From Adonisia turfae CCMR0081 (GTDB lineage Bacteria > Cyanobacteriota > Cyanobacteriia > Phormidesmidales > Phormidesmidaceae), in assembly GCF_011009555.1 (NCBI RefSeq), contig NZ_QXHD01000004.1, positions 4,930,854 through 4,994,853 on the forward strand: DNA of 64,000 bases, in the 5' to 3' direction. Shown here one piece after another: positions 1-8,834 of this stretch. The translations under genes were made by a program, and so were the position numbers. The notes beneath the pieces were generated by a model. It did not search any database. It saw only the letters and a list, made by a program, of their open reading frames with translations, and was not told where the DNA came from. How positions within the stretch are numbered: the stretch's first letter is position 1; the number at the start of each line of letters is the position of its first letter.

Positions 1-602
1 ACGCCGAAGTTGACCAGGCAGGGTTGGTTGTTGGTGCGATCGCAACTTGGATCAATCCGTGGATGGGCAGAAAAAGCTTCCCCCGGTTTGAGCACACCGT
101 CTAAGTAATCCAGACCCAGGGTGTCTAATGTCTCAGGATTGAGTCGATGGGGTTCCGCTGCTTCCCATAGGGCCAGCAATTTTTCGCCCCAATAAATCAC
201 ATTGGTATTGGCGATGTTCTTGAGGCGTAAATCAAAGGCATTGGCCATGGGACCACCGGGTTTTTGGGTACCAAATACACCGCGATAGAGAGGTTTTCCA
301 GCAGCTCGTTCTTTGACATAACCCTCGGTACGTACAAAGCGATTGCGAAAATAGGCTTTGCCTTGGGCAATAGAGATGGCCGTAATCATGCCATCGCCAT
401 CGAAAGGATGGTGTACAGGATAACCGTTAACATCGAGTAATCCTGGGCCATTCCGAAAGAGTGTTCCTTCTAGTTCAGCGGGAATGGTGCCATCAATGTC
501 TTCAATTGCATAGGCATACTCATTGGGCTGTGAACGATAGCCGCTACGCCAATCGTCCATGTCAAAGCTAGTGGAAGCACTGGGAGATGAGAGAGTCTGC
601 AT
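1..602 (-). CDS. Carotenoid oxygenase (apocarotenoid-cleaving), 5' part; gene runs off the left edge
   Basis: The minus strand is open from an ATG at 602 to the window edge and encodes about 200 residues of the N-terminus of a carotenoid cleavage dioxygenase (RPE65/ACO family). Visible family signatures are the early FRNGPG motif, the HPFDGDGM motif near residue 70, and SAHPRIDP near residue 180, whose His matches the first of the four iron-binding histidines in cyanobacterial ACO. The enzyme would cleave carotenoids or apocarotenals with O2 using non-heme Fe(II). The other three His ligands and the C-terminal half lie outside the window. Exact substrate cannot be told from this part. Confidence 0.9.
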   Translation of the reverse strand, partial: MQTLSSPSASTSFDMDDWRSGYRSQPNEYAYAIEDIDGTIPAELEGTLFRNGPGLLDVNGYPVHHPFDGDGMITAISIAQGKAYFRNRFVRTEGYVKERAAGKPLYRGVFGTQKPGGPMANAFDLRLKNIANTNVIYWGEKLLALWEAAEPHRLNPETLDTLGLDYLDGVLKPGEAFSAHPRIDPSCDRTNNQPCLVNFG

Positions 603-691
603 AGGAAGAGGTAATTGATGTGATTCGGGTATGAATTGTGAATGTGTAAGGCCTGCGTGTGATGTTAATCACCACCTAATTGGCTAGCGCG

Positions 692-2089
692 TTATGACGA
701 TGTAAGTACCGGTTCTGGAGCCGCTGAATCTTTGTCAGCAGCGTCTTCCCCATCGGCCTCAGATAATTCCATGTCTGACGATGCAGACGTGCTAGGGAGC
801 AAAAATAGTAGTGGCAGTGGTAATAACGTCGTGAGACTGGTAATGGTTACGAGCAGCCACAAATTCTCAAAATCTGTCTCAGTCACATGCAACCAATGGG
901 TTAAGAGGGCACCTAGCTCATGGGAAACAAGACCGGCCAGATTGACAATCGACATTAGCAGCGCAAAGAGGGTGGCTTCTACACCAGCGGGGCATAGTCT
1001 TGCTGACAAGACCAGCACAGGCATAAACGCAATTTGGCCCATGATGGTAAGAATTGCGCTATCGCCAAGACTAAACCAGTGATCGTCAATACCGATGCTG
1101 CGATTCGCATGGGTCACCAAAAGCAATGTGGTCATGCCCCCCAACGCTGCTAGAACGGTAGACCAAGCAAAAATTGTCCGAAATGGAACGGCTTTGAGAA
1201 AGCGCTGAAAAATAGCGATACCTACCAGGGCTGCCAGACTGGTGACTAGGCGGACTCGTCCTAGAAATTCAGGCTCGAACCCTAAATCGTTAGTGGTGAA
1301 AAAGAAAAAAGCTGAATCAGCACTGGGGGTGGACTGCCAGAGAAACAGAAATAAAGCAGGCATCCAAATGACCCGTTGGCTAAAGGCTGCCTTTAGCTGT
1401 TTGACCTGACTCCATACCGTTTGAAAGTTTGCTTTTTCTTGGGCCGGTTCCTCTGCAATCAGCCAGGCGACGACGGAGACAATTAGGGGAAATGTGGCGG
1501 TTACCGCAAAAACTACGCGGGTACTTGTTTGCTCCAATAATAATCCGCCCAGGTAGGCCGTTAGTACCCCCCCTAGGGCAGACGCCCCCCAGCACAGTGA
1601 CTGGAGGGTGCCAACTTCGCTCTGGGATTCTTGACGGGCACGCTCGACCACTAAGGAATCCACAATCACGTCTGCGATCGCAACAGACAGCGAACTGAGC
1701 AAGATCATCGTGGTCGCTAGCCAAGCGGTATTAGCGAGGGTTGCCAAGGTCAGCCAAGCCGCTGTACCCATCACGCCCGATAAGACTAGATAGGGGCGTC
1801 TGCGATAGCCAATGATAGGTAAGCCATCAGATAAGAATCCGAATAGGGGCTTAATGGTCCAAGGTAAGCTAGCGATTCCGGTGAGTGCTGCAACTTCTGC
1901 AGGGCTCAGACCTAAATCATCCTTAAGAAAAAAACTAATTGCTAACCGAGCCAGACCTAAGATGCCTTGCACAAAGTACACCAGCAAGATAGCGGTTAAC
2001 TCAGTAGTCAGGGGCCGACCTAGTAAAATGCGTTTTTCCAAAAATTGCTTAATACCCTGCGAGTCGGCAGCTGCAGTCATGGACGACAA
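692..2089 (-). CDS. Folate/biopterin-type MFS transporter (BT1/FBT family)
   Basis: 465-residue polytopic membrane protein with about 12 hydrophobic segments. The N-terminal region with GLARLAISFFLKDDLGLSP, followed by PWTIKPLFGFLSDGLPIIGYRRRPYL, is the typical signature of the folate-biopterin transporter family, known from plant chloroplasts, Leishmania and cyanobacteria (a Synechocystis member transports folates). It should sit in the plasma membrane. The C-terminal 35 residues are acidic and low in complexity. It is divergent to nothing close by: the next upstream gene is 160 bp away on the same strand. The family call is firm; substrate is inferred. Confidence 0.88.
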   Translation of the reverse strand: MSSMTAAADSQGIKQFLEKRILLGRPLTTELTAILLVYFVQGILGLARLAISFFLKDDLGLSPAEVAALTGIASLPWTIKPLFGFLSDGLPIIGYRRRPYLVLSGVMGTAAWLTLATLANTAWLATTMILLSSLSVAIADVIVDSLVVERARQESQSEVGTLQSLCWGASALGGVLTAYLGGLLLEQTSTRVVFAVTATFPLIVSVVAWLIAEEPAQEKANFQTVWSQVKQLKAAFSQRVIWMPALFLFLWQSTPSADSAFFFFTTNDLGFEPEFLGRVRLVTSLAALVGIAIFQRFLKAVPFRTIFAWSTVLAALGGMTTLLLVTHANRSIGIDDHWFSLGDSAILTIMGQIAFMPVLVLSARLCPAGVEATLFALLMSIVNLAGLVSHELGALLTHWLHVTETDFENLWLLVTITSLTTLLPLPLLFLLPSTSASSDMELSEADGEDAADKDSAAPEPVLTSS

Positions 2090-2250
2090 AAACCTTTAAG
2101 AAATGTCAATTAATTGTAATCATAACGATTCTCCTGCGATTGCCCCAGCTCATTGGCTAATAATCCAAAAATTAGGCAAAAAAATGGGGGCGATGATTTG
2201 CCCCCTAAGCCCTGAAATTAATTGAGAAAAAGCGGATCAAATGCTATTGA

Positions 2251-2544
2251 CTATGACTTATCGCGTGTATCTAGAGCGTCGAGACGATATTGCTGGATAG
2301 TCGTGTCAGTTAGTGAGCCGCTGCTTTTTGTGCGTAGATTTAGCTCATCTAGGCGACGCTGCTGAAGCGTAGTATTAACCAAAGAATCACTGCTCTTCGT
2401 GCGCTGATCCAACGCATCTAACCGACGCTGCTGAAGAGTGGTGTCTACTAAAGAATCATGAGTAGGACTTTTAGCTTCAACAGCAGGTGTAATAGCAGCA
2501 GCAGCTAATAGAACTGATAAACCAGAAAGTACGAAGCGTTTCAT
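2251..2544 (-). CDS. Secreted small protein with three 23-residue repeats
   Basis: 97 residues. Residues 1-24 look like a Sec signal peptide (MKRF, hydrophobic core, cleavage after VEA). The rest is three near-identical tandem units of 23 residues with the core SLVDTTLQQRRLDALD; the conserved Ser recurs at residues 31, 54 and 77. The units are rich in Gln, Arg, Leu and Asp and are likely helical. At DNA level this is a 69-bp tandem repeat, so copy number could vary by slippage. A purine-rich stretch (CTTTGGAGGA on the minus strand) just before the ATG serves as RBS. I do not recognise a function; it should be exported to periplasm or lumen. Confidence 0.75.
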   Translation of the reverse strand: MKRFVLSGLSVLLAAAAITPAVEAKSPTHDSLVDTTLQQRRLDALDQRTKSSDSLVNTTLQQRRLDELNLRTKSSGSLTDTTIQQYRLDALDTRDKS

Positions 2545-2701
2545 AGTGTGTCCTCCAAAGAAAGGAAGTTTTTAATGCTTTCTTATCTGTGATTTTGGAC
2601 AACACATCTGAATAGCCTCTGATAGAAGTCTGAGAGCTTTTAAAAAAAGAATGATAGTTGGCTGAGCAAAGAATGTGATTTAAATCACATTCTTTGCCGG
2701 A

Positions 2702-3232
2702 TCACTCAAGGATACGAACAGCTACCGTACTAGCTTTAAACGTGTAGATTTTGCCTTCTAATTCAATGGGGGTGCCAATTTTAATTCTGCTATTGCCTAA
2801 GACAGGACCATCCTTGGTAATCTCGGCGGTTCCTGTCAGAGTGATCAACATATCAGCCGTAAATCCTAGTTCAGGTCTTGGATCAGGAAACGATTTCACT
2901 GAGCCATCAGGTTGGGGGACGGCAGTGCTACGGGGCAGAGCTTGCACATCTTTGACGGTAACTTGGCCGTAGGGTTGATTGCGAATAATGATTTTGGTAG
3001 TGCCTTCAGCCTTCAGGTCGTCTAGAAACTGTTCAGGATTGAGAACAGTCAAACCTCGAGTCATCACATCGACTTCGACCTCCTGATTAACAGCTCCAAC
3101 TGGGGCCACCGAACCTGAGGCACCAGGGTAGAAAAATATGGCAACTGCCACCATTAGAATAATCAGTCCTGCTCCAATATCTAGGAGACTGATTTTGCCA
3201 AATAAGCGGCCTTTAGAATCCAAAATAGCCAT
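2702..3232 (-). CDS. DUF4330 domain membrane-anchored protein
   Basis: Start placed at the ATG at 3232 (MAILDSKGRLFGKIS), since this opening is conserved in cyanobacterial DUF4330 proteins as I know them; a longer reading frame to 3253 exists. 176 residues: a short cytoplasmic N-terminus, one membrane helix at about residues 14-35 (LLDIGAGLIILMVAVAIFF), then an extracytoplasmic beta-rich domain. Function of the family is unknown. It stands alone on the minus strand, with a 150-bp gap to the repeat protein downstream. Confidence 0.82.
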   Translation of the reverse strand: MAILDSKGRLFGKISLLDIGAGLIILMVAVAIFFYPGASGSVAPVGAVNQEVEVDVMTRGLTVLNPEQFLDDLKAEGTTKIIIRNQPYGQVTVKDVQALPRSTAVPQPDGSVKSFPDPRPELGFTADMLITLTGTAEITKDGPVLGNSRIKIGTPIELEGKIYTFKASTVAVRILE

Positions 3233-3253
3233 AGTTTCTGGCACTCCGAACAA

Positions 3254-3665
3254 TCCCTACTATTTAGACTTAGTGCGTTTGAAAGCGCTGATTAGCCCAA
3301 GCGATAATGTAACAGACATGCAACGTCTCTATACAGAATATGCAAAGCAATCGTTAGTATTTAACCATGGGGCATGTCGATTAAATGGGCGTCAGACTAT
3401 TAAGCAGTGCCTGGGTTGCAGTGTCAAATCGTAGATTGATGGAGTATCCGCCAGTTGACGAATGCTGCCTCCTCATGTGACTGCTTAAGCTGGGTTTAGT
3501 GCCCAAATTTACAGTCAATTAACTGTCACAGCCTCCAGATTAAGCCTCGGCAGCTATCGTTATGGTCAAACCATGGACATCAATTGACTGTTGTCGTTGT
3601 CCAACTTCAGAGTTGACCGTACCTGTCTTTTGTTTGATTCATCGTTTCACTACAGTAAGCTGACC
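3254..3665. other. Intergenic region between divergent DUF4330 and M48 protease genes
   Basis: 412 bp holding the promoters of two divergent genes. I see no convincing gene. A 9-bp inverted repeat, CAGTCAATT at 3512-3520 and AATTGACTG at 3582-3590, brackets the last part before the protease start; its role is unknown. Confidence 0.4.
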
Positions 3666-4514
3666 ATGTCTAATGCATTTCTCCGCTGGGGTAATCGCTG
3701 GCAACGCCGTTTAGCCTATGGCTTGATGGCTTTTTTCGTGACGTTAAGTTTTGGCGTCTTTACACCAAGACCTGCTACTGCCGGTTTGCTCGACATCATT
3801 TTGCCGACGATTCAGGTGTTTCAGATTACCAATATGTCTGATGAGCAGGAAGTTAGTCTGGGTAAGCAGGTTAATCAACAGCTGCTTTCTAGCTCATTTC
3901 GACTACATCGAGATTCCTCCCTCACAGCTTATGTAGATCAAATTGGTCAGAGCCTGATTCCCCATAGCGATCGTCCAGATATCCCCTACGTATTTCAGGT
4001 GGTTGAAGACGACAGCATTAATGCGTTTGCCACGATGGGGGGGTATGTATACATTACGACTGGTCTGCTCGCCGCGGCTGACAATGAGGCAGAGGTTGCA
4101 GGGGTGCTTGGACACGAAATTGGACACATTGCCGAAAAGCATGCCCTTGATCAGATGCGAGATGTTGCCATTGCCCAGGGTGTGGCCGGGGCCTTTGGGC
4201 TGAGCCGCAACCAAATGGTGGGGATTGCTGTGGATGTGGCATTGACTCTGCCCAACAGCCGTAGAGATGAGCTTGTAGCTGACGAACATGGCTTTGTCAC
4301 CATGGGTGAAGCTGGCTATGATCAGACTGGTATGGCAACGCTGATGCAAAAGCTAGATAGTGGCAACAGCCCACCAGCTATCTTTAGCACGCACCCAAAT
4401 CCTCGTGATCGAGTAGTGCGTCTACAGCAAATGGATAACGAATCAGCAATTCCTTCAGCGACAGCCGGTACTGATACTACAGCCTATAGTTCTCGAGTTT
4501 CCTCCTTGCGGTAA
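3666..4514 (+). CDS. M48 family metalloprotease, exported
   Basis: Start set at the ATG at 3666 because it gives a clean signal peptide (MSNAFLRWGNRWQRR, hydrophobic stretch, ATAG) with a processed N-terminus near residue 37; an in-frame upstream start at 3591 would bury it. 282 residues. The zinc motif HEIGHIAEKHA (HExxH) lies near residue 150, and the third ligand Glu is in the RRDELVADEHG segment near residue 200; FSTHPNPRDRV near the end is typical of M48B/BepA-LoiP-like proteases that act on outer-membrane or periplasmic proteins. Its last 31 bases overlap the end of coaX on the other strand. Confidence 0.9.
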   Translation: MSNAFLRWGNRWQRRLAYGLMAFFVTLSFGVFTPRPATAGLLDIILPTIQVFQITNMSDEQEVSLGKQVNQQLLSSSFRLHRDSSLTAYVDQIGQSLIPHSDRPDIPYVFQVVEDDSINAFATMGGYVYITTGLLAAADNEAEVAGVLGHEIGHIAEKHALDQMRDVAIAQGVAGAFGLSRNQMVGIAVDVALTLPNSRRDELVADEHGFVTMGEAGYDQTGMATLMQKLDSGNSPPAIFSTHPNPRDRVVRLQQMDNESAIPSATAGTDTTAYSSRVSSLR

Positions 4515-5269
4515 GCAGAGATTCCCCAAAACATAAGGTTTGGATCAAACCAGGTTCTATTTACTAGAGCCTGGTTTTGTTGTATCTGATATTGCGCCAG
4601 GTAAAGGCGATGGAGATACTCGCCGTCACCGCCTGTGAATAGAATAGATGTGTCAGGATATTGGCTGATCCAGCTGTGAATAAATTCATGGATGCTAGCC
4701 AGGATGGTATGAATTACACCGCCTTGAATGGCACTAGGAGTATCCTGAGCCCACCGTGTTGGTAAGTGTGGCGGCGGGCTGAGATGGGGGAGTGCTGCGG
4801 TGTAGTGATGTAAGGCAGCTAGATGCGATCTCACGCCCAATAAAATGGCTCCTCCCACAAACGTACCAGCGTCTCCCGCTGTAAATGTCAGTGCGGTACC
4901 TCCATCGATGACCAAAGTAGGCCAACTATAGTGCTGACCCGCGCCCCAAAGCGTAACAATGCGATCCAGCCCCATGGTGGGATAAACCTTCTCTAAAGGA
5001 AAATGACGGAGCCATCGAATCGTAGATATATGTTCCACCCCCCGTGTTTGGCTGGGCACCACTGAAACAGCCCAAATATTGAGAGATTCAATTGGTAAGA
5101 GCCGTATCTGAGAGGGGGCATGGGCTGCCAAAATTGAGGATAAGTCTGGGGTGGGTGTTTGGCTATTGACTAGATGTTCATGGTGCCAAACGTGTTGTAA
5201 GTGATCATCCTGAAACCAGGCCCAGTGCCATCGCGTATTCCCAATGACGAGGGCTAGCCAATCAATCAT
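4484..5269 (-). CDS. coaX: Type III pantothenate kinase (CoaX)
   Basis: 261 residues. Phosphorylates pantothenate in the first step of CoA synthesis. Type III signatures are present: the phosphate-binding N-terminus (WLALVIGNTRWHWAWF, in place of DIGNT), the catalytic PTMGLDRI region near residue 97, and the VIDGGTALTFTAGD motif near residue 120. The first Asp of the usual D-x-G-N-T loop appears here as V-I-G-N-T, which is common in cyanobacterial CoaX as far as I recall but worth noting. The 3' end runs 31 bases into the M48 protease gene on the opposite strand. Confidence 0.88.
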   Translation of the reverse strand: MIDWLALVIGNTRWHWAWFQDDHLQHVWHHEHLVNSQTPTPDLSSILAAHAPSQIRLLPIESLNIWAVSVVPSQTRGVEHISTIRWLRHFPLEKVYPTMGLDRIVTLWGAGQHYSWPTLVIDGGTALTFTAGDAGTFVGGAILLGVRSHLAALHHYTAALPHLSPPPHLPTRWAQDTPSAIQGGVIHTILASIHEFIHSWISQYPDTSILFTGGDGEYLHRLYLAQYQIQQNQALVNRTWFDPNLMFWGISAYRKEETREL

Positions 5270-5329
5270 TATTGCTTTAACTATTGGCTTAGTACAGATT
5301 TATGCGGTCTAAAATTATTCATTAAAATA

Positions 5330-5355
5330 GGGACCAGTTATTTCTAACTGGTCCC
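5330..5355. terminator. Perfect 11-bp stem hairpin, bidirectional terminator-like
   Basis: Arms GGGACCAGTTA and TAACTGGTCCC around a TTTC loop, with AAAAT before and TTTTAA after, so it would work on either strand. It lies just upstream of the coaX start, so it could insulate coaX from minus-strand transcription arriving from the stpA side. Confidence 0.6.
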
Positions 5356-5902
5356 TTTTAACTTGGCAAAACTCAAAAACAATCGCTAGTCTACTGTTAA
5401 TTTGGTTGGAGAAATAGATAAGATTAAGTTGCTAGGGTTTACGATTCAAATTTGCTACTTGCCTTATATCGATTGAGATTTGGTTGCTTTTTTCAATTAC
5501 TTGAAATGATGCTAACCCTACTTAGACACATAGCTAAACCTGAAGAAGATTTGGATTTCAAATGTCAGGAACAATTGGATTTGCCTGACAGCTATTCAGT
5601 TGTTTCTATAGGATTAATGTAGCACTAGCGACATGGTCTGATCGATGGCCTTTACTCAAGTTTACAACGGTTTATATAAGTCTTCGATTGATTATCTTTA
5701 TCAATTTAGAAAATTGGTTAGAGTCAGTTTTGTAACGTTTTAGTCCTACTTTAAGGGTTTCATTTTTTGTTGGCTGACTAATATGATCCTTTGTTCATTT
5801 AGCTTCGCCAATCATGCCTGCACCATTGCGCAGCGCGGCTGTTATGAGCATGAGATGCCACCGTATCGAGACTATCTGCTTTCCGATTGCACCTTAGGTA
5901 GA

Positions 5903-5940
5903 TAGAGCATTGCGATGACAGTTGCCATCGCAATGCTCTA
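5903..5940. terminator. Perfect 15-bp stem hairpin 3' of stpA
   Basis: Arms TAGAGCATTGCGATG and CATCGCAATGCTCTA with an 8-nt loop. It is 100 bp downstream of the stpA stop on the minus strand. No T-run follows on either strand, so it may protect the 3' end rather than act as an intrinsic terminator. Confidence 0.5.
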
Positions 5941-6039
5941 GTATCGGTCCCGGATATTGTGGTTGAGGCGTCGGTGTCGCGAGCCTGCCCAGCTTGATGG
6001 CTATACCGCCCAATGAATTCCGAAGCTGACCCTCTCAGG

Positions 6040-7317
6040 TTACAATTGTCGCCGCCCGTGGGCACCTGTTTCGAATATCTGGCAATATTGCTGATGACCA
6101 CCAGGAAAAACCACATTTAGCTTTAGCGGGTCGCTATTATCCCGTGGATCACCAGGGCCTTGGGTTACTTTTGAGATACCATTTTGGGTCTCCACTTGGA
6201 CGGGACGACGGTTTTTAAGTTCTCCACCACTGCTGTCGACATAGGCGACGAGATTGCCATTATTAAAGACGTGGCCGATATTTTGGATCAGCTGGAGGAA
6301 GTTGCGATCGCTCCCACCACGCTGAAACACCAATCCATCTTCTGTCTCCACAGCCTGGCTGGTAACCGTATCACCAACACCAATGATCAGCGGCATGTGC
6401 GCCGGGTCAAAGTCTTGCTTGACCAGAGCCAACATATCATCCATCGTTCTAGGGGCTTGCCGCGCATTAAATCCAATCCCTAAGGGGTGTACCCCTATTT
6501 TCTTGAAGTAATAGCGATTAAGTAAAGCCAGTACTCCAGCTTCCTTAATGGCTCCGCGCAGCATAAATTGAAAATCTGTGGTGCCTGAAGTGGTCTCATT
6601 GGCCCACCATACAGCTTCGTCACCATTGTTGTTGCGCCCTAAGTTAGGGGCATAGTGCACAAAAAATGAGTCCCCCAAGCCTTTTTCTACAGCCTCTGTC
6701 AAAAGCTGATCCATTAGCACTTTCATGTGTTCTTGAATTTGTTGATAAAGCGCTGGATTGGCAAGCTTTTCGTAAAACGTGTTGAGGTTGGCTGTAGGGG
6801 ATGCCACATTGTCTAGTACTGATGCATTGATGCAGTGGTTTAGAACTTCTGAGGATAAACCGTGGTTAAGGTTGTTCAAAAACTCACGCAGGGCTGTTGT
6901 AATCCGATTGGGGACAGATTGAAGAAAAATGAGCTCATCATCACTGACGCCAGGGTGGTTTAACTGGCCGTAGCGGTCCTGCCACTGCACACCTCCGGCT
7001 GCTAGCCCTGGTAAGTGACAATCGCTCACGTCTTTCCCTAATGCCTTTTCAATAATGCCGTTAATTCCTCGTTTGCCAATGTGTTCACCATTGGTCAGAA
7101 CAAAAAAATGACCATCATAGGCTGTGACAGCTTCTACATATGATGGATGGATTTCACGGTTGAGGGGATCTTTAACCAGTCCCATGCACACTCCATCCAA
7201 ATCTTGAATGATCAGTAGGTTTTCGGTGTGGGTAAGTAACTTAGTGAACGCCGCGTGATCTAAGGAAAACGTTTGCTGATGTAGTGGTACACGTGTTTCA
7301 AAGCTGGAGGTGACCAT
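6040..7317 (-). CDS. stpA: Glucosylglycerol-3-phosphate phosphatase (StpA/GgpP)
   Basis: Start set at the ATG at 7317 (MVTSSFETRVPLHQQ); the frame extends further upstream without family similarity. 425 residues, close to the 422 of Synechocystis StpA. Diagnostic stretches: FSLDHAAF, LIIQDLDGVCM (HAD-type nucleophile region), VLTNGEHIGKRG, LPGLAAGGVQWQDR, NFMVHYAPNLGR-type SFFVHYAPNLGRNN, and IIGVGDTVTSQ. It removes phosphate from glucosylglycerol phosphate, the last step of making the compatible solute glucosylglycerol in salt-stressed cyanobacteria. The synthase ggpS is not adjacent. Divergent from the YrdC-type gene with 98 bp between starts. Confidence 0.93.
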   Translation of the reverse strand: MVTSSFETRVPLHQQTFSLDHAAFTKLLTHTENLLIIQDLDGVCMGLVKDPLNREIHPSYVEAVTAYDGHFFVLTNGEHIGKRGINGIIEKALGKDVSDCHLPGLAAGGVQWQDRYGQLNHPGVSDDELIFLQSVPNRITTALREFLNNLNHGLSSEVLNHCINASVLDNVASPTANLNTFYEKLANPALYQQIQEHMKVLMDQLLTEAVEKGLGDSFFVHYAPNLGRNNNGDEAVWWANETTSGTTDFQFMLRGAIKEAGVLALLNRYYFKKIGVHPLGIGFNARQAPRTMDDMLALVKQDFDPAHMPLIIGVGDTVTSQAVETEDGLVFQRGGSDRNFLQLIQNIGHVFNNGNLVAYVDSSGGELKNRRPVQVETQNGISKVTQGPGDPRDNSDPLKLNVVFPGGHQQYCQIFETGAHGRRQL

Positions 7318-7415
7318 AGGACTTTTGTTAAGAGAATTAGCCGTTTTCGTAAAAATACGGTAGCACTCGTTACGATACAGTTTGCAGTAGCGAGTCACGA
7401 GTGAGGGCTCGACCC

Positions 7416-8060
7416 ATGGCTACAATTTATACTCTCCATCCAGAGTCGCCTCAATTGTTTAAAGTCGAGAAAATTCGTAAGCAGTTGCAAAGTGGTGCGG
7501 TGATGCTCTACGCCACTGATACTGTTTATGCTATTGGCTGTGATTTGCTGTCTAAGAATGCCATTAAGCGGGTACGGCAGCTCAAGAAACTGTCAAATGA
7601 TAAACCCCTGACATTTCTGTGCTCGTCGCTGTCGAATATTGCTGAGTATGCCTATGTCAGTGATCCGGCCTATCGGACAATGCGTTATCTGGTGCCAGGA
7701 CCCTATACATTTATTTTGCCTGCGACAAAATTAGTGCCGAAGCTAGTGATGAATCCTAAACGTAAGACGACAGGGATTCGGGTGCCGGATAGTGCAGTGT
7801 GTCAGGCACTCTTGAAGAGTCTGGGCAACCCGATTATTTCCACGTCGGCCCATACGGGGGATATGGATGAAGCTTACTTCTCTCGCTATGAGTTGTTTGA
7901 TGCTTTAGAGAAGCAGGTTGATCTGATTATTGATAGTGAAGCTGAGCCGAGCTATCTGGCATCGACGATTTTGGATATGACTGAAGATGAGCCAGTCATT
8001 CTGCGTAAAGGCTTAGGCTTTGATGCCGTCGAACAATTCGCAGCAGCAGCAATTGAGTAG
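7416..8060 (+). CDS. YrdC/Sua5/YciO-family protein (threonylcarbamoyl-AMP synthase type)
   Basis: Start at the ATG at 7416 (MATIYTLHPESP); a GTG at 7401 is less likely. 214 residues, one YrdC domain. Seen: YATDTVYAIGCDL near residue 35, KRVRQLKKLSNDKPLTFLC with the nucleotide-binding KxR/SxxKP region, YTFILPATKLVP, and TGIRVPDS followed by PIISTSAH. Family members make threonylcarbamoyl-AMP for the tRNA t6A modification. The shorter YciO-like branch, which this resembles, has less certain activity, so I do not assign tsaC. Confidence 0.82.
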   Translation: MATIYTLHPESPQLFKVEKIRKQLQSGAVMLYATDTVYAIGCDLLSKNAIKRVRQLKKLSNDKPLTFLCSSLSNIAEYAYVSDPAYRTMRYLVPGPYTFILPATKLVPKLVMNPKRKTTGIRVPDSAVCQALLKSLGNPIISTSAHTGDMDEAYFSRYELFDALEKQVDLIIDSEAEPSYLASTILDMTEDEPVILRKGLGFDAVEQFAAAAIE

Positions 8061-8077
8061 ATCCAGCCAAGGTTTTA

Positions 8078-8332
8078 GTGGCAACAAGTTCCTATGACAC
8101 CATTGGTAATGTGTTTTTCTCTCCCATGATTCACATTGAGCCTATGGCACTGAAGCACCTCTTAGTGATTATCTCTGCGTTTCACATACTCAGCACAAAG
8201 GCTATCTTCGAATGGATTTATTATCTGGAAGGGCTGTCTCAGGATGATCAAGTTGTGTTCGAGGCTGTGAGCGATGACGGTATTGATGCAACAACGTTGC
8301 GATCGCGACAACAAAAAGAGAACGCCAATTGA
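8078..8332 (+). CDS. Possible small hypothetical protein with one hydrophobic segment
   Basis: An open frame 17 bp after the YrdC-type gene, with a GTG at 8078 or an ATG at 8126 (68 residues). The ATG form has a hydrophobic stretch (ALKHLLVIISAFHIL) followed by an acidic and polar tail. I do not recognise it and the RBS is poor. It might be translated from the mRNA of the gene before it, or be noise. Confidence 0.25.
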   Translation: MATSSYDTIGNVFFSPMIHIEPMALKHLLVIISAFHILSTKAIFEWIYYLEGLSQDDQVVFEAVSDDGIDATTLRSRQQKENAN

Positions 8333-8834
8333 TATGATGTGTCAAGAATAGGGCTACACAGGTCTTCATTCGCATACTAATCAATATTAATGATTTCTGT
8401 AGCTGTAACAGTTTTTTGTGATTGCTATTTTTTAGGGAAGATAGTGCCTGAAAATGAATAAAACTTCTTGATTAAAGGCAGTATTTTTACCTTTTACAAT
8501 ACGTGGTTTTTGATTGGAAAGTGAGATGCGCAAAAAAAAGACTGCCGGTTTGCACCGCACAGTCTAATCATTGGCTTTCAGAATCAAAGAGACTAGATCG
8601 TACTGACAGCTACCTTCTGTCTCGGGGAAGATTGCTGATGTGCTCGTTCGGCACATTTCTAGAATAGTCAGTAACTTCGATAGTTGGATAAATCGCTGAT
8701 GAAGAAATCAGTATTTCGTATGATCTGCCTATAAAACCCGCCTGTAGATAGCGGCTTATACTGGGACTCACTGATTTTCAAAATGAACAGGCTGTTTTTT
8801 TAATATCAATTGATTTGACTCTACAGTCAGTCAT
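8333..8834. other. Intergenic region of 500 bp between convergent genes
   Basis: Contains the terminator at 8532-8565 and otherwise no recognisable gene. The 270 bp between that terminator and the STAND gene end would be a long 3' untranslated region or a separate small RNA on the minus strand. Confidence 0.35.
8532..8565 (-). terminator. Rho-independent terminator, minus strand
   Basis: Read on the minus strand: AGACTG stem with an inner CGGT/ACCG stem, closed by CAGTCT and followed by eight T. It would end transcripts coming from the STAND ATPase gene, 270 bp upstream of it. Confidence 0.7.

Larger units (their letters stand above)
5270..6039. other. Intergenic region of about 770 bp with three hairpins, no clear gene
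   Basis: Holds hairpins at 5330-5355, 5563-5590 and 5903-5940. A 38-codon frame at 5506-5622 (+) and a longer minus-strand frame at 5799-6116 exist, but neither has a credible ribosome site or recognisable sequence. AT-rich in the middle. Confidence 0.4.

Noticed and set aside
1380-1724. Long frames opposite or shifted within the transporter gene (also within many other genes).
   Set aside because: They are shadows of the real genes and have biased, low-complexity translations.
5506-5622. 38-codon plus-strand frame starting MMLTLLRHIAKPEED.
   Set aside because: No RBS, no recognisable sequence, inside an AT-rich gap that also forms a hairpin.
5799-6116. 105-codon minus-strand frame overlapping the end of stpA.
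   Set aside because: It overlaps stpA in another frame and crosses the strong hairpin at 5903-5940; its sequence has no protein-like features.
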